A DNA stretch of 64,000 nucleotides from Sipunculus nudus (GCA_026874595.1 CM049316.1:68410676-68474675); one strand, 5' to 3'. Counted from the stretch's first letter, positions 35,494 to 48,619 are shown. The notes: generated by a model not told the origin, from the letters alone. Translations and numbers: made by a program.

Positions 35494-38400
35494 GTAAGTA
35501 TATACATAATATTTAGTGTTATTTGTGGTCTTTATGAAGAACAAACTTGAAATGTTTCATGTGACTGTTATTGAGTGATTCATTATAAAGTTAAATATTT
35601 ATGTGAGTCAGAATCTTCATAAAGTTTTCTTCAGGTACATCTTAAATACACTTAAATACACATAAATTAGGTCGGTATTTAATACGTGACTGACAGTGAT
35701 AGGTTTGTGTTGTGGTTTTGTATGCATGGCCAGTCTTTGTTCATGTATTAGCTCATTATTGTAACCACTGGGACAGGCATATTTAGTCCTTGAATACAAG
35801 ATCACTGACCTAAACATACCTAAATTGGACATGTCCCAAAAAATCAGCTTCGCCTGTTAAAAATTAATAGCAAATGTACTATGTGTGCAGTGGTATTACG
35901 AAAATGTGATTTTGGAAACTTTGAAAGTCCGATTCCTCTGAGTGTGCACTGTTGTCTCTGGTGAACAGATATTCACAACAAGGCCTCAACATTAAATTTT
36001 TCTAATTTATTTCATACTTGTTTCAGCATCTAGTCTTTTACATTAACACATAGATTTGATATTACTCTTTTTGAGTAAACAATTAGATTTAGTTTTAGGC
36101 GAGCTGAGTGTAAGTCATCAGAGGTACGCCAATGGTCATATGCCCGTCTGGACATGCTAATGTCCGTTCACAGGGCATGTCTGGAACCATTAGACCAAAG
36201 AGTCCAAATCCAACATAAAATCAGATGTTCCTATGTTCCTCCACGAAACCCAAAATTTGTATTGTGTTTTACTTCCTTTAAGACAGTGTGGAAAACGTTC
36301 TATTTTCCATTGAAAAACTGCTATTACACTTCAGAACAGCCTAATGTCAATGTGATCTTTGACAAATCTTTGCTATGACCATGCCCGGATATGGGAAATA
36401 TTGTGTAATTTATATGTCATGGAGTAGAATATAATGTACCTTGTCAAACACAGCATGAGAGAAATTTACTTAGCACTACTGTTTAAACCGTTGATTTTAA
36501 GCTCAAATAATGTTCAGGCATCCAGAGCTATAGCGATCACTTTTTGTCCATCGTCCGGTCTTCCAGTGAGAATAATAAACAACTGCTTGAAAACCAAAGT
36601 TCAGGGTATTGCTGCCTATTTCCATCCAGCTATGCGGCTTGTTAATGCACCCTAGAGTTAACAAAAAATTGTTACAAAAACTAAGTATTTCAATAATTTA
36701 TCCGTGAAATGCCATGATTCTGCTTAAAGCTTATTGAGCATGGACAGTTTCATAAGCTGCTTAATGAACCTGTGAGCTGATGCGATGGTGTAGAGTCTTC
36801 CGTTATCCGTACGTTCACCCATCTTAAAAAACGAGAGGAGCTAGCAAATTTTATACAAATATTAGTCATCTCAAAAACTCTGTCAGACTGAGCTTCATTT
36901 TTTGGCTATCTGCATTGACTAAGATATTAATGGGGATAAGCTGAAAATAATTGAACTTCTTAATCTCCGAAAAGCCAAATCATTTAATATTTCACAAAAA
37001 AAAATCCCACATACAGTCTCTCTCAGGTTTGTTCCAATCATTCTGGTTCGGTGAAATTTTTTGGAGATACAGGAGGTCAGAGAGCTCGCAATGCTGGAAA
37101 ATCCTGAAGACGCCCCTTAAAAAGGTTGATATACCTGGATGACCGTGATCCAAATCCGGCTTGAAATAACAATGATCTTACAGCTGTTACCCCAAGTTGT
37201 TTTTTTCCCTGTCATCTAACTGGTATAAAATATTATATATATATATTCGTGTGTGTGTGTGTTTTGGATACCGCTTATCATCCATATACACATGTTTAAG
37301 CAAATATTTTAAACATTGTATGAAGTATTTTATAAATAAAGGAAATCGACCATATTCACCTAAACCGTTACATTAAGAGTATTTGATCCAACAGTTAAAA
37401 CAAACCTACAAAATTTATATTGTACCCTCTCTTTTGATTCAACTGTGGTGTATACCCACACTTCACAAGCATATAATAAATTTAGTACCACTAAGTTATA
37501 AAATGAATAATAAAGTTCTTTCACATTGAAATGACGACATCTTTGTCCAGGTATTGGTCGAGGATAGTTCACTTGTAAAGAAAATGCCAGGTATTTATAA
37601 TATGAAACTACATTTCATATTATAAATATCTCATATTATATCTCCTGAATTCCACTTCTCTGTTTTACGAAGAATGCCCCCCCCCCCCTGCTTAAAACGA
37701 TAATTTTAGTCTTATCTTGCGCCAAGGAAACACTTAAATATTCTGTGGTTCCTCTGAATGTAAGAATGCATGACTTCATTTAAGTATACATTGATTTAAA
37801 CATCTTTAATATCTTTCCATTTATTCCTTTTTCGACTAACACTTACCATATAATATAATGTTGAACACCGTCAAATGCTTTGGAAAAATCAATAAATATA
37901 CAGTAAAACGTCCCTCTGCGTTTTATTAAATATCTGTGTATTAAACCTGTAAATCAAAAGCTTGTCTGTGGTACAATATCCTTTGTGATATCCTGCCTGT
38001 ATTTATGTTAATATCTAATGTTCATTTACATACTCTAATAGACAATTATTTAAAATCTTAGAAGATATTTTCTCCGTAACACTTAGTAAGGAGATACCAC
38101 TATAATTTCACGGATCATTAGTTTGATCATTTTTATATAAGGGATAGATTTTAGCTTTACCATAGCTTTATTATAGCTTATTGTAAAATTGTAATCGTGG
38201 ATTGCTATTTCTGTGGGTTTTGTTATTTTGAAAGTTATTACACAATGTGCATAATTTCTTTGATTGTTTAGTTATGATTGATCTTTTGTATGACTTTCAA
38301 GATATGCGGATATTTTTGTTTATAATTGTTTATAACTTATAATTTAAACTAGCTTTGTTGTAACTGTCATACGACAGTCACGGATCTCCACCTATCCCCC

Positions 38401-41400
38401 CGTCCAAACACCCACCTACCCACCCCCTGCTCCCAACTCATCAACTTTTATTTGATCCGTCTCTAAGTCTAATAATGTTGGAGGAACTATAGTCCTTTAA
38501 AACAAAGAAAATTTGTTCGGTCCTTCTTGTTTTCACAGATGAGTTGAAAGACCTTACATCATGTTTTCATAATTTGCATATTAATAAAAACTAAAAAAGA
38601 TATCGGTAAAAAAACTTGCCTATGCACTTCTAATATTATATATGGCACCTGTCTGTAGAAGTTTAAATTATCTAGATTATGTCGTTTATCCGGAATGGTA
38701 GCTGAGTCTCAAACTAAAAAGTGCTGAGCCATTCCTATGGTTCTTTATGAGAGAATTCAATGCAGAACCCCAGAAATGTGGGGAGTCAGATATTATCATA
38801 GGTTTTTAGACCATTGGTGCCTCTCATAGATAAAAAAGAAAATCTAATTGGAAATATCAAAAAGTCGCACTTTTTTATCCCTTTGATCTTGAAAAAGCGG
38901 TCAAGGTCACTGAAACTGGGTCAAATTATTTTGACCATAGTTAGGTATTACCTAAGTAAGTATGAATAAAATGTGGCAGACTAATATGAATTATAATAAT
39001 GTCAAATGCAAATCTCTTCACCTGCTTATAGGCGGAGATAATAATAGTTCAGACATGGGTCGAATACAGGATAAATGTATTCGAATACGAATACGAATAC
39101 AGAACGGGTACACGAATACGAATACAATTACAAATACTCAAAACAGAAATGTATTCGAATACGAATACAAATACAAATTCAAATTTATTCATGTTTATCA
39201 ATATGACTACAATTTACTGTTTATTGAAACAAAAAGAAACTATCAGGTATCATTTTTTACATACAATTAACTGCAATCATCATATTTTTACACTTGCAAA
39301 ATGTATTTTTGTCCAAAATTCAAAATATTAATGCAAGTGTTTGAGGAGATTCGATGTGATTTTTCCAGTAGTTGAAATATGTGCAGTACAGTACTTGCAT
39401 TTGGCTTTATAAGATCCATTGGTACAATCTAGCAGGTCAAAATGATCACGATTTACTGACATCTTGTTAGGTGATGCCATACTGAACACGGTTCTTCAAT
39501 CTCTGATAGACAGCAGATCACAATGTGCATCAGAAACTGAAATGATATCTCTAACACACGTCAGAGAATATATAGGGGAAGTCAGGTAATGACATTGATA
39601 TGTGGATTAGCTACCTGAACTGCTTAGACTTACTTAATTAATAGCACTGACAGCCAGAGTTTGTCACAGTACAAGTCTAAACTGCTTGTATTGTTAATGC
39701 AATAATTCCTCAGATTGGCTCAGACGTTAGGGTGAACAGTAACCATACTTCAAGCTTCAGTAGATCTGTTTTATGTGTTTTCTTGCATTGTCTTGTACAT
39801 ACACATTACTGAATAAACACATTAATATTTAGTTAATATGAATCAAGTAAAAAATGTCAAAATCTGTGAATAAGATTATTAGTGTGTATGTTTTAGGTGG
39901 GCCCAAATCATTCACTATTGAAATAATAGTACATTTTTCCAAATGGATAAAGGACAAAAGGTAAACAACATTAATGTATAGTGCTTGTACTTATGAAAAG
40001 TATCCATTAATGTGAATACTTCTGCAATGACTTGACCTCACCATGAACTTTACGTGACCTTGATAGCATATTCATTTATTGAATAATCATAGCATCACTG
40101 TTCGGTGCAGCCAATCAGGTCGCCGTTATTACTGTAAACCGTCAGAACAGAACACGTGTAGTCTGTACCAGTACCCTAGTCGGCATGTTTTCTGGGAGAT
40201 TTTTTATGCAAAGGAGACAGTATACAAGGTTCTAGGCCAAAGGTTGGAGGAGCCATTCCTCCGAATATTCAGTGAATGACAATGTCATACCTGGCTTGTA
40301 ATTCGTATGAGACAATTAATCCAAAATATAGCAAAACAGTTCATAATGACTGCAATATAATCAGCACTTGAGAACAGAGATATAGCGATTCCAGATGATG
40401 ACGTCATCAATGCGACATCATACGTCATCAACCTTTGTGACGTCACTATTGTAATGAAAAGAGCTCATGAAACCATTGGCATGGAAAGCCTTCTGTGAAG
40501 GAGCATTTTGGGGTCTCATTATCATAATTAGGTGAAAAGGGCTGCGCAATGGGCTGTGGTGGTGAGGTCAATTTGAATACGAATACAAATACTGTTGTAC
40601 TATTTACAAATGTATTCGACTACGAATATTCAAAATACCTGTATTCAAATACAATGAATCCGAATACTAAATACGAATACCCTATGTCTGTAATAGTTAG
40701 ACAAGGTATTCTTTGAATATTATTGCAAGTCAGGAATGTGTAGACTAAATTTATCAAAGGCAAATTTACTTACATTTATATTTAATTGTTTTGCAAGCTG
40801 AATGGTTATTTTGGTACTTCGAGATAGCATTCACGTACATTGGTTTAGTACTTATTCAGCGTGAGTGGCTTCTGTGAAATTTAACCTGATTCAGTTCATG
40901 TTTTTTTAGTATAAATTTAACATAAAGAGAAACGATTTCACAACATCATGCATTATTGTTTAATTGTAAAATAAAATAAAAATAATTTTTAATTCTATCA
41001 ACGGGATAGCTTTAACTACTGCTTAGTTCAAATCCCATCTATGATAGTGTACTGGGAACTCGTCTGTGGAACTCGAAGATGTCTGATAAAAAATTAACAT
41101 GGTGATCTAAGTCCGATATTTCCCAGAGACATCATTTAGAATGATTTATATTTTTCACAGAGATGTGAAACTCTCCAGGGGGAATAACTTATCAATCGCA
41201 GGGCTCTTGTTTTCCAAGAATCCTTAGAGTTTAGCGCTCGGGCGCTGTCTCCCTCCTTTTTCAGAAGTTTGAAAAGAAATATCATCATGTCGAATGATGC
41301 AGTTGATTTATTTGCATTCCGCCCGGAAAACAATGTCTGGGCATTTATGGAATATCAGGCATCGCATTAGCTGTACCAAATCTTAATTGTAAAAAAAAAT

Positions 41401-44400
41401 TTGAAAAAGCCAGTTACCAATTAATTTCCAATGATAACGAAATAACACTGGTCATATGTTAAAGATCGTGTAAATATAAATGGTAAACTGAAGTAACTGA
41501 CATATTATAAATTGTATATTGCAAACAAGGTAATTAAAACTGCTTGTACTGCACTTATTTCTTCCTTCGGTTAAGTGTGATATCTGGTGACAATTTAACA
41601 GAGGACATGTTCGATATCTGTAACTGAACTTTATAAGCTATATAAATAATGTTTCTTGTTTTATCATATTATATTAAATAAACTAGTACAAACCTGAATT
41701 AGTAAAAAGTTTAGTTAGTACAAAGATCATTAGACAAATAATTATAAATACATATATAAGATACATTATTCCACATTTCACGATGAACATTTTTATAAAA
41801 TTTGTGAAGGAATAGGAAATTTCAGATAATCAACTAAATATAAAGAATGTAATTCAACAATATAAGCAACAAGAGAGTCTACCATTTATAAGACCATAAC
41901 AAGAAAAAACTAATTAAAACAATAAAATAAACAGATTTGTACATGTCTATTCTTTAATTTCTAAATTTCCCTGTATTCTGGACAAATGAATAATACAATC
42001 AAAAATTCACATGCAAAGGTCCAAGGCATATCATTTAAACATTTGCTGCTCCATTGAAAAGCTTAACCCATGAGCTGGGAATTTGACTAGTGCCACTTGT
42101 TCAGAACTCTTGTGGATACTTTAAAGTGCTGACAAGTCACTGTCGTAGATCACAAAAATATAGAAGCACAGTTTGCAGGTAATATTAAGGCAGTTTGCTA
42201 CATGTAGCTAGTTTCACTTTAGTTAGAAACCAAATAGCATTAAATGCATCAATTTTTCTTTCTTGCTATACATGATTCAATGATAACACTGATGTATATA
42301 GGAAGTATAACTAAGTCTCATTTGTATGTGTTCGAGTTATAGTCGGCAAATATATTCACATCAGTTGTGAAACATTTGTTTAGAGGTTAATATCCGAACT
42401 TTATATTATATTGTTATTTTTTTATTGACGATTATCCAAGGAACGTGAACAAACACATTACAAGCCTTTGGTAGCACGTCACAGTGTGACTTGTTGAGGC
42501 ACTGTTGTATCCTTGCCGCATGATAATCTCTATAATTACTATGTATTTACTGTATTTTTAGTTATTGTTTTACTAATTATATATTTGAGTCCTTACTTGA
42601 CTAAAATTAAATTTTGTGTACCATGCATCGTTTTAATATATAGAAATATGCGCTTCTGTTATAAGGATAAACTATGTATAAATGATAACATAAAGGAAAC
42701 TACCTTAGATTTTTACAGCTAGAATGCTGTGGTTTGAATCCGACGTAGAACATTTGGAAAATGTCCCCTTCTAGAATATTTGGTACATGACCAGCTTTAA
42801 TCAAGTAAATATTTTTACAGGTACTGCATTGGCACGGAACTGTGGTATTATGTTCTTTTGAATTCTTAACCCCATTTTTGAATATACGTTTTCTGATATG
42901 TCACAAACCAGATACTCTGCGTCGAAGCACGCTGTTAAATCATGTACATTGGATTAATAAGACAACGGGGAAGATTTGAATTGTACAAATGAATGATTGT
43001 CCATTCTTTTGAATAAGACAATACATATATTTCCTTTCTTACTGTTCCATTATCAAGAGAACAAACACTGATATACTCTATACATAAAGTTGTATGCAAA
43101 TGATTGGATGCAGCCCAGTGATAAAGGTGGTGGCCTTGCAGCTGAATGTTTCCTGCTTGCACTCTCCCTTGCAACATTCTCGAGAGAATCTTAGAAATTC
43201 AGTTTGATATATTAAGCAGGTTATGACCTGTGGGTCTTTTGTAGCCCCCTTCCAAAGGAAACATGCAATCCAGAGGATGGATAAGATACTGTTTTAGCAG
43301 TATTGATTAGAATATCATCAGTCGGCAGAGTGTCTCAATAGACCAATATAAATGGGCCTGCGTGATGTTTAAAATTCAGAAATATGTCACTTGTTTCAGA
43401 CGGAACCCGTCCTTTTTATGAAGGGCGGAGGGTGAGGCAGGTTGATAAATCCAACAACCCACAGAGAGATACAAAAGCTGTCCCTACTAAAAGCGTGGCT
43501 GCAAAAAAGAAGTTACACTCCGAGAAAACTATGCCTGTGGCTCTCGATCCTAGCACACTTGATACTGATTTGTGCATTGGATCTGCTGTCGAAATTAATC
43601 TGCAAAGAAATCCTGTGTTTGGGGTCATACGATGGATTGGTCATTACGGTAATCCACAAAAAACTATTGTTGGAATAGAAATGGTAAGTGATTTTCCAGA
43701 TAGACAATACAGCGAGAGCCCATGTTGTTATGGTGGGCGACTTCAGCGCCGCTCAGAGTGAGATTCTGATCATAACTTGTTATAGACAAAACCTTTTCAC
43801 AGTACATCGCACAATTCCCTATGAATTACTGAATAATTAATAACTTATACGTAATCAAATTTTCTTTAATTCAAGGTAGGAATCGCAGCTATGTATTGCA
43901 TTTAACAGTCTCTATATCTCTGTTTGAGAATTTCTACGAGAAATACGGAACCAGAAGAAGTGACTGCTTCTATTCTAGAAAAGAGTGTGATTCAAGCATT
44001 ATTAGCGGATCTCCTGCGATAGACGGTGATATATATGATTTCTCCAGAGTGCGTAGCATATACTTCTAATGAGATGGAATATTTGTGAAACTAAATAAGA
44101 TTGATCAAAGGTAAAGAAGCACAAACTATAGCAAAAATGTCTATTGGAACTTCATGGTGTCATTTGCAGGAACTTTCTCGTATGACACAAGTTCAGAAAC
44201 AGAGCAGTTCAAAAGCTGACGTGAAAAAAGCTTCACATGTAGTTTGTCAGCCCATTCTTGTTCCCCTTGAACATACAGTACTACTGCTGAACACTTAAAG
44301 GGACATAATCAAGAGTAATACTATATCTATTCTCTCATACTATGAGTTTAGATTTGCTATATACAGAAATTCTCAGCAAAACCATCCCAGCACACAATCA

Positions 44401-47370
44401 AAGTAACTCGCAGACGGCTGTTTAATATCGTGTTATGTGCCGGTAAACACAGTCCTCGTGTGTCTGTTTAACCTAACAAGACCGGAGATCCAATCGTGAG
44501 ACACATCACGCGGTGCTTCAGCAAGCGGGAACATGTATTAAATTTTTGGGCCAAGTCAGTCAGGGCATATCCTGATAGACACGTGTAGTGGCTCCGCGAT
44601 TCACACGGTCCCACGCGTTGTGTTTATGTTGACACCTGTGATCGCGCTGGGTGCACTGTTTTAACACTCGTTTACAGGACTAAGCAAACGGTTTCCAGGC
44701 AATATTTTGGCAGGTACAGATTTATTTTAAAGAGAAGTTATTGTACGTGTTAATTCAGAATGCTGTATAGGTGATTGGGCCCTTTAAAGTGTTCATCTTG
44801 AAACAGGCCTATTCTTTTGTGTAAAATCTTGTCAGTTTGTTTTCCCTTTGAAATTCTGCCGCGTTGTTATCAAATGCTATCATGATACCTCTGCAGAAAA
44901 AGCCTAACCTTGATACGCGTGTGTCAAAGAAATATAAAACTGTGATGGATTCAAATACATTCTCAACCTTAGCTGAATGTATTTTTTCTATCAGTGTGAA
45001 GACAACAATACACACAATGAATTCTAATTCAGATTTGAACTGGGTAGGGGAACATCGGCAGCTATACACATTTGCTTATATATGCAGCTTTGATGCTCAA
45101 AGAGCTTTAGGTGGTATCCGCCATCCAGTTTTATTCGCTTGACCGTGGAATAATCCTTCGGATTGTAGTTATTTGTCTGCTTTATTATTTTTCCAAGCAC
45201 ATCAAAGTTTAATTATTTGAGTAAATAGGATAGCATAGTGACTGTAGGGGGTATCAAATTTATCATCTCTTCATGTACAATTCTAACTGCTCTGCAGGAA
45301 AAGCTTATTCATATTTGAACAGGAAGAAGGAAATGCTGCTGGTACAGATGGGACATACATGAGATTTAGACTCTTCATTTGTCGACCGGGGAAGAATATA
45401 TTCACATACCTGAAAAACTGCAGACCTGACAGACGATTGAAAATCCAGGCCACTAACAGTAAGATCTGATACATGGAGCATTACCAATGTTACCTCATAT
45501 AATACTTTAATAATTGCGTTTTTACTTTATGTCATATATGCTGATATGTAGGTCTATGTCCGTCGTTCGTTCGTGCTTTAAAAGGATCCAAATTTCCACT
45601 GTAGGGGGTAAAAGTTAAAATGTGACAGAGATAGTATGATAGAATATCTATTGAAACCCCGCGTTTGGTACGAGAACTTCATTCCATATTTGGGGGATCA
45701 TACCACATGAAATAACCTGAAACACATATTTCTTATTTTTGCTGAGAAGCAAAGAGCTTGCGTCACACGACAAGACTAAAATAATATGTCGAATTTTACA
45801 AATATCCAAATAATCCAACAACATGATAAGGGAAATTTCTAAACCAGTTGTTCTAAAACGAAAATCCAGAAAGGAGTTAACCATCAGGAGGTACATGATT
45901 ATATATATCTTGGTATATGTTTATTTCAAACAATCAAGTATTTATGACACAAAATCAAGTAGTTTCAGTTAAGTAAACAGTACGATCTTAAGGTTATTAT
46001 AATAAAGGCACTGTGCAATAATATGATACCATCATCAATCTCATTTAACAAAAATAATTTAGGTCCTACTAAGATGATGCAAGTTGGCTATTTTGTTTTG
46101 GTCTACAGATTGCATTATCTTTTATGTATAATGTCACTTTGTACGTCTTGACATTATATCGAGGGCCAAGCCTTGTTTGCTTTGATGTTTTCTATATTTC
46201 CTTTACATGCGTTGTTCCCAATTTGGATCAATTCTGTAAAACCCTGGAAACTTTCTTAACTGTTGAAGTCTTGTGCCCAATTAAAGTCCATTTCACTGCA
46301 AGAAAATCACAAATTATTCTGCTAAAAATTAATTATTATGAAAGACATTAATTTTAGAAAAGAGCACAGATCCACAACCTCAACATTTGATAAATATATA
46401 ACAACAGGAGTCAATGTAGGCGAAATAAGCTTTAAGAAAAATATATACATCCTCTGTTTAAACCACTCTCTCGATAAGAAATTATTCTTTTCTGTGGATA
46501 TTTACTATAAGACTTAAATAGATAGTCTAAGAGGTCTACATTTATCTGTATCCGCTTAATGGCCATTGAATGGACATCCTTATAGAAATCAATAAAAATG
46601 AGGTATAAGTACATGTGCAAAAATTATTTCAGAGACCTTGCACTTTCATGTGACGTGTGGAAATGAGAAACTACTTGTTGATGCGGAGGCGAGCATGTTC
46701 TCCGTTTGCTCTGCGATTCGTCAAACCTTCGTAATCCCTGATAGGGATGGATTGACTATTCAATACTGGCACCACGAAGAAGGGTTTGAAGATTGGGTGC
46801 AACTGAGGGAGGAATCATTCAGGCTTCTAAGTGAGACTGTGCGTAACAGACTTAATGTGATCGTCAACCGGAGGGATCCGGATCCCGAGGGAGAGAGCAT
46901 AAACAGGCAGTTAGCCAGGTGAGTGTTGTATTTCTCAAATCCGGTGTCAACATGTTTAATGCATGAGTCATTTCAAGACTTTAAATTCAACGCACAATGG
47001 ATCTGTAAGCTAAACCGCTACTGTTTCAATGCAAAAGAAATAACACTTAACATAATCTATCTTAGTTTTAAAGAGTAGTATGTTTAAAGAAAAATAAATT
47101 TTAAAAAAGTCTTAGAAATCCAATGATATGTCGTATTCACCAGTACCTAATCATTTTCGTTGGGTATATATCTTAGTCAATACTAGCAATGCATTTTCGT
47201 AACATAAAAGCTCTAATGAACTTGCGCTATGGCACGATATACGAATATATGATATATACGATATAACAATCTTGCATTATGCATGAAACCGACTCTTGAA
47301 CATAGTTCGTACCTCTTTACTTTCAGGGCATTAGAGGACGCCTATCATCTTTATCTTGTATCAGGTAATG

Positions 47371-47467
<97 letters not shown>

Positions 47468-48009
47468 CAGGAAAGACTAGTGTATAGAGTGCATTCGCCA
47501 CTGTGTGATACATATTTGATCAGATTTTGATATGTGTATTTATTGGATATAAACAATGTACTGCAAAATTGTTTTTTTTTTTGTCACTATCACAGTGTAA
47601 ATACCCTGAAAGCACAAAAGTAATCGTTAAAGTAATTCCAATTACTTTAAAATGTATTTGTAATTGTAATCGATTACTTTTTTTGAAAACACAAAAGTAA
47701 TTGTAATTGTAATCGATTATTTTTAAAAGTATTTGTATTTGTAATCGATTATTTTAAAAGAGTTTGGACCCAACCCTGATTACTACCTTATTAGGTATCT
47801 TGTGATATAAAATTTATTTATTAATAATCCTCATTTCTATAAGCATGTAAAATGTGAACCATAAACATATCCAAAATTAATACATGAAAGAATTTCCATA
47901 GACTTAAGTATCTTAATCTTTCTTTCGGAAATAAAATAATGGCATGGGGATTACAAGCAATGTTTTATTTCTTTCAGACGAATCCTTGTTTGACACGGGC
48001 CACTGTTAA
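35116..48009 (+). CDS. CARD / CYLD-type CAP-Gly / PB1-like protein, 5' end missing
   Basis: Gene-level entry. Exons: 35116-35493, 43400-43683, 45323-45458, 46633-46918, 47327-47364, 47978-48009; internal phases 1-0-1-2-1, all GT-AG, 384 codons plus stop after the first split codon. Order: CARD (exon 1), basic/polar linker and CAP-Gly (exons 2-3), PB1-like beta-grasp domain (exon 4), short conserved tail (exons 5-6). The CAP-Gly is of the CYLD type (VFGVIRWIG, AGTDGTY, LKNCRPDRR). CYLD itself is a deubiquitinase that regulates NF-kB and uses CAP-Gly modules for partner binding; no USP domain is seen here. A signalling adaptor is the likeliest role, by inference. The CARD exon begins with a splice acceptor in phase 1, so a start exon lies upstream and was not found. 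A shorter paralogue follows at 52164. Confidence 0.75.
35494..37350. other. Intron sequence, nothing coding recognised
   Basis: AT-rich intron of the CARD gene with dispersed repeats (gctatagcgatcac and ttgtccatcgtccgg near 36525) and a TA/GT microsatellite at 37226-37262. Confidence 0.45.
37360..38250 (-). mobile_element. Non-LTR retrotransposon remnant (reverse transcriptase)
   Basis: The minus strand encodes a catalytic-block start (FIDFSKAFDGVQHYI near 37880), a YHRQAFDLQ-like segment and, further on, LYYSFYNLVVLNLLYACEVW and RVQYKFCRFVLTVGSNTLN, typical of the reverse transcriptase end of a LINE. Frameshifted and truncated; it lies in the intron of the CARD gene. Confidence 0.7.
38251..39041. 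other. Intron sequence, nothing recognised
   Basis: AT-rich, with a C-rich patch at 38390-38435. No exon was seen. Confidence 0.4.
39050..40690 (-). mobile_element. Non-autonomous hAT transposon with BED-finger remnant
   Basis: Perfect 8-bp target duplication taatagtt at 39042-39049 and 40691-40698. The ends are short imperfect inverted repeats (cagacatgggt at the left; cagacataggg as the complement of the right). Subterminal gaatac/gtattc repeats sit at both ends in opposite orientation. A minus-strand frame at 39328-39480 encodes a BED-type zinc finger (NRDHFDLLDCTNGSYKAKC, KYCTAHISTTGKITSNLLKH), the N-terminus of hAT transposases; no catalytic domain remains. Confidence 0.88.
39328..39480 (-). 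pseudogene. Truncated hAT transposase, BED zinc finger only
   Basis: 50 codons with a start (MASPNKMSVNRDHFD), CKYC and a KHLH end. These supply the C..C and H...H ligands of a BED finger. A stop follows at once, so the RNase-H-like transposase domain is missing. Confidence 0.75.
40700..43399. other. Intron sequence, nothing coding recognised
   Basis: AT-rich intron between the CARD exon and the CAP-Gly exon. No element was identified with confidence. Confidence 0.45.
43400..43683 (+). CDS. Exon: linker and first half of CYLD-type CAP-Gly
   Basis: The acceptor is cttgtttcag and the donor is GTAAGT at 43684; phase 1 in, phase 0 out. A basic linker (DGTRPFYEGRRVRQVDKS, VAAKKKLHSEK) leads to CIGSAVEINLQRNPVFGVIR and WIGHYGNPQKTIVGIEM. 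VFGVIRWIG followed by a VGIEM strand matches the CAP-Gly modules of CYLD closely. Exon 52663-52910 is its paralogue. Confidence 0.85.
43684..45322. other. Intron within CAP-Gly domain, nothing coding recognised
   Basis: It includes a less AT-rich patch at about 44400-44660. Short open frames here have no recognisable family. Confidence 0.4.
45323..45458 (+). CDS. Exon: second half of CYLD-type CAP-Gly
   Basis: The acceptor is tttgaacag and the donor is GTAAGA at 45459; phase 0 in, phase 1 out. It encodes EEGNAAGTDGTYMRFRLFIC and RPGKNIFTYLKNCRPDRRLK. This continues VGIEM directly, as in CYLD, where LxLE is followed by GTDGTF...F.C and LKSCRPD. The usual CAP-Gly GKNDG signature is GTDG here, as in CYLD. 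Confidence 0.85.
45459..46632. other. Intron between CAP-Gly and PB1-like exons
   Basis: AT-rich; no element or exon recognised. Confidence 0.4.
46633..46918 (+). CDS. Exon: PB1-like / ubiquitin-like domain
   Basis: The acceptor is attatttcag and the donor is GTGAGT at 46919; phase 1 in, phase 2 out. It encodes TLHFHVTCGNEKLLVDAEAS, then IRQTFVIPDRDGLTIQYWHH, EEGFEDWVQLREESFRLLSE and RLNVIVNRRDP. A first beta strand, a helix with 'FxIPD', an 'Q.W..EE.FEDWV.L' strand/turn and a last 'LNVIV' strand suggest a beta-grasp fold. The acidic EEGFEDWVQL segment resembles the acidic motif of PB1 domains. The family assignment is inferred; another ubiquitin-like fold is possible. Confidence 0.7.
47327..47364 (+). 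CDS. Micro-exon of the CARD/CAP-Gly gene
   Basis: The acceptor is tactttcag and the donor is GTAATG at 47365; phase 2 in, phase 1 out, 38 bp. It encodes ALEDAYHLYLVS. The paralogous exon 54617-54654 has the same length and phases (SMVDAFNFDHVS). A CT/AT microsatellite starts about 10 bases after the donor. Confidence 0.75.
47374..47462. repeat. (CT)n(AT)n microsatellite
   Basis: About 38 bp of CT followed by about 50 bp of AT, starting about 10 bases after the donor of exon 47327-47364. Confidence 0.95.
47560..47977. other. Intron with short tandem/inverted 'gtaattgtaatcgatta' repeats
   Basis: At 47620-47760 'aaagtaattgtaattgtaatcgattac' motifs and their complements recur several times. It looks like one end of a MITE-like element. 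No exon. Confidence 0.4.
47978..48009 (+). CDS. Last coding exon of the CARD/CAP-Gly gene
   Basis: The acceptor is tttctttcag. It encodes the C-terminus DESLFDTGHC and the stop TAA at 48007. The tail VSDESLF matches VSDDYLF at the end of the downstream paralogue, which supports both predicted ends. Confidence 0.72.
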
Positions 48010-48619
48010 ACATGATACAGGTGACTTTACCAGACAAGCAAAAACTAGTTATTTCAGGATCACTTGGGTTTGTCTACACTGCTATGAAGGGATAGTTATA
48101 TGAAAGGATGGATATATCAATTCAATTTTTTTACCTATGATCACATTATTTGTGCATACGATATCAATAGGAGTATTTCACATTTGCTTTTACGACACAA
48201 CATTGTGTCCCTGGTCATATCTCATATATTTCTGGACTTGCAGGCCGCTCAGGTCCATACACTGTCATTCATGCCATTGGTATACACTTTTACATCAAAT
48301 ATGATCTATTTACCTGATATTATGTTTTTGTCTTGTTCTAGTATTAGAATGGATAAAAGTAATACAGGGTTCCTTTCCATTTCATTACAGTGACCGCAAG
48401 ATTATGACATAGTTGTCGTCACCCAGATACCATGTGACAAAAATTTATATTGGTTAAACGTCAACAATTTAAAAAATATAGAGGAAAGATGCAAACAGTT
48501 ACCAAGTAGCTGAGTCAAAGCAATCTCTCGACGATTGCTGCGTGGATTGTCAAAATTAAAGCTTACGTCTCTTACCTATTCTCATGCCACATGTGCGATT
48601 GCGCTAGTTACAGTTATAT

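Noticed and set aside
35169..35516. Starting the CARD protein at the ATG at 35169
   Set aside because: It would remove the first CARD helix (QLLLIQKDILNN), which is open in frame up to a good acceptor at 35115; an upstream start exon is more likely.
43400..45458. Calling the gene CYLD itself
   Set aside because: Only one CAP-Gly per gene and no ubiquitin-specific protease domain; both genes end with stops soon after the PB1-like domain.
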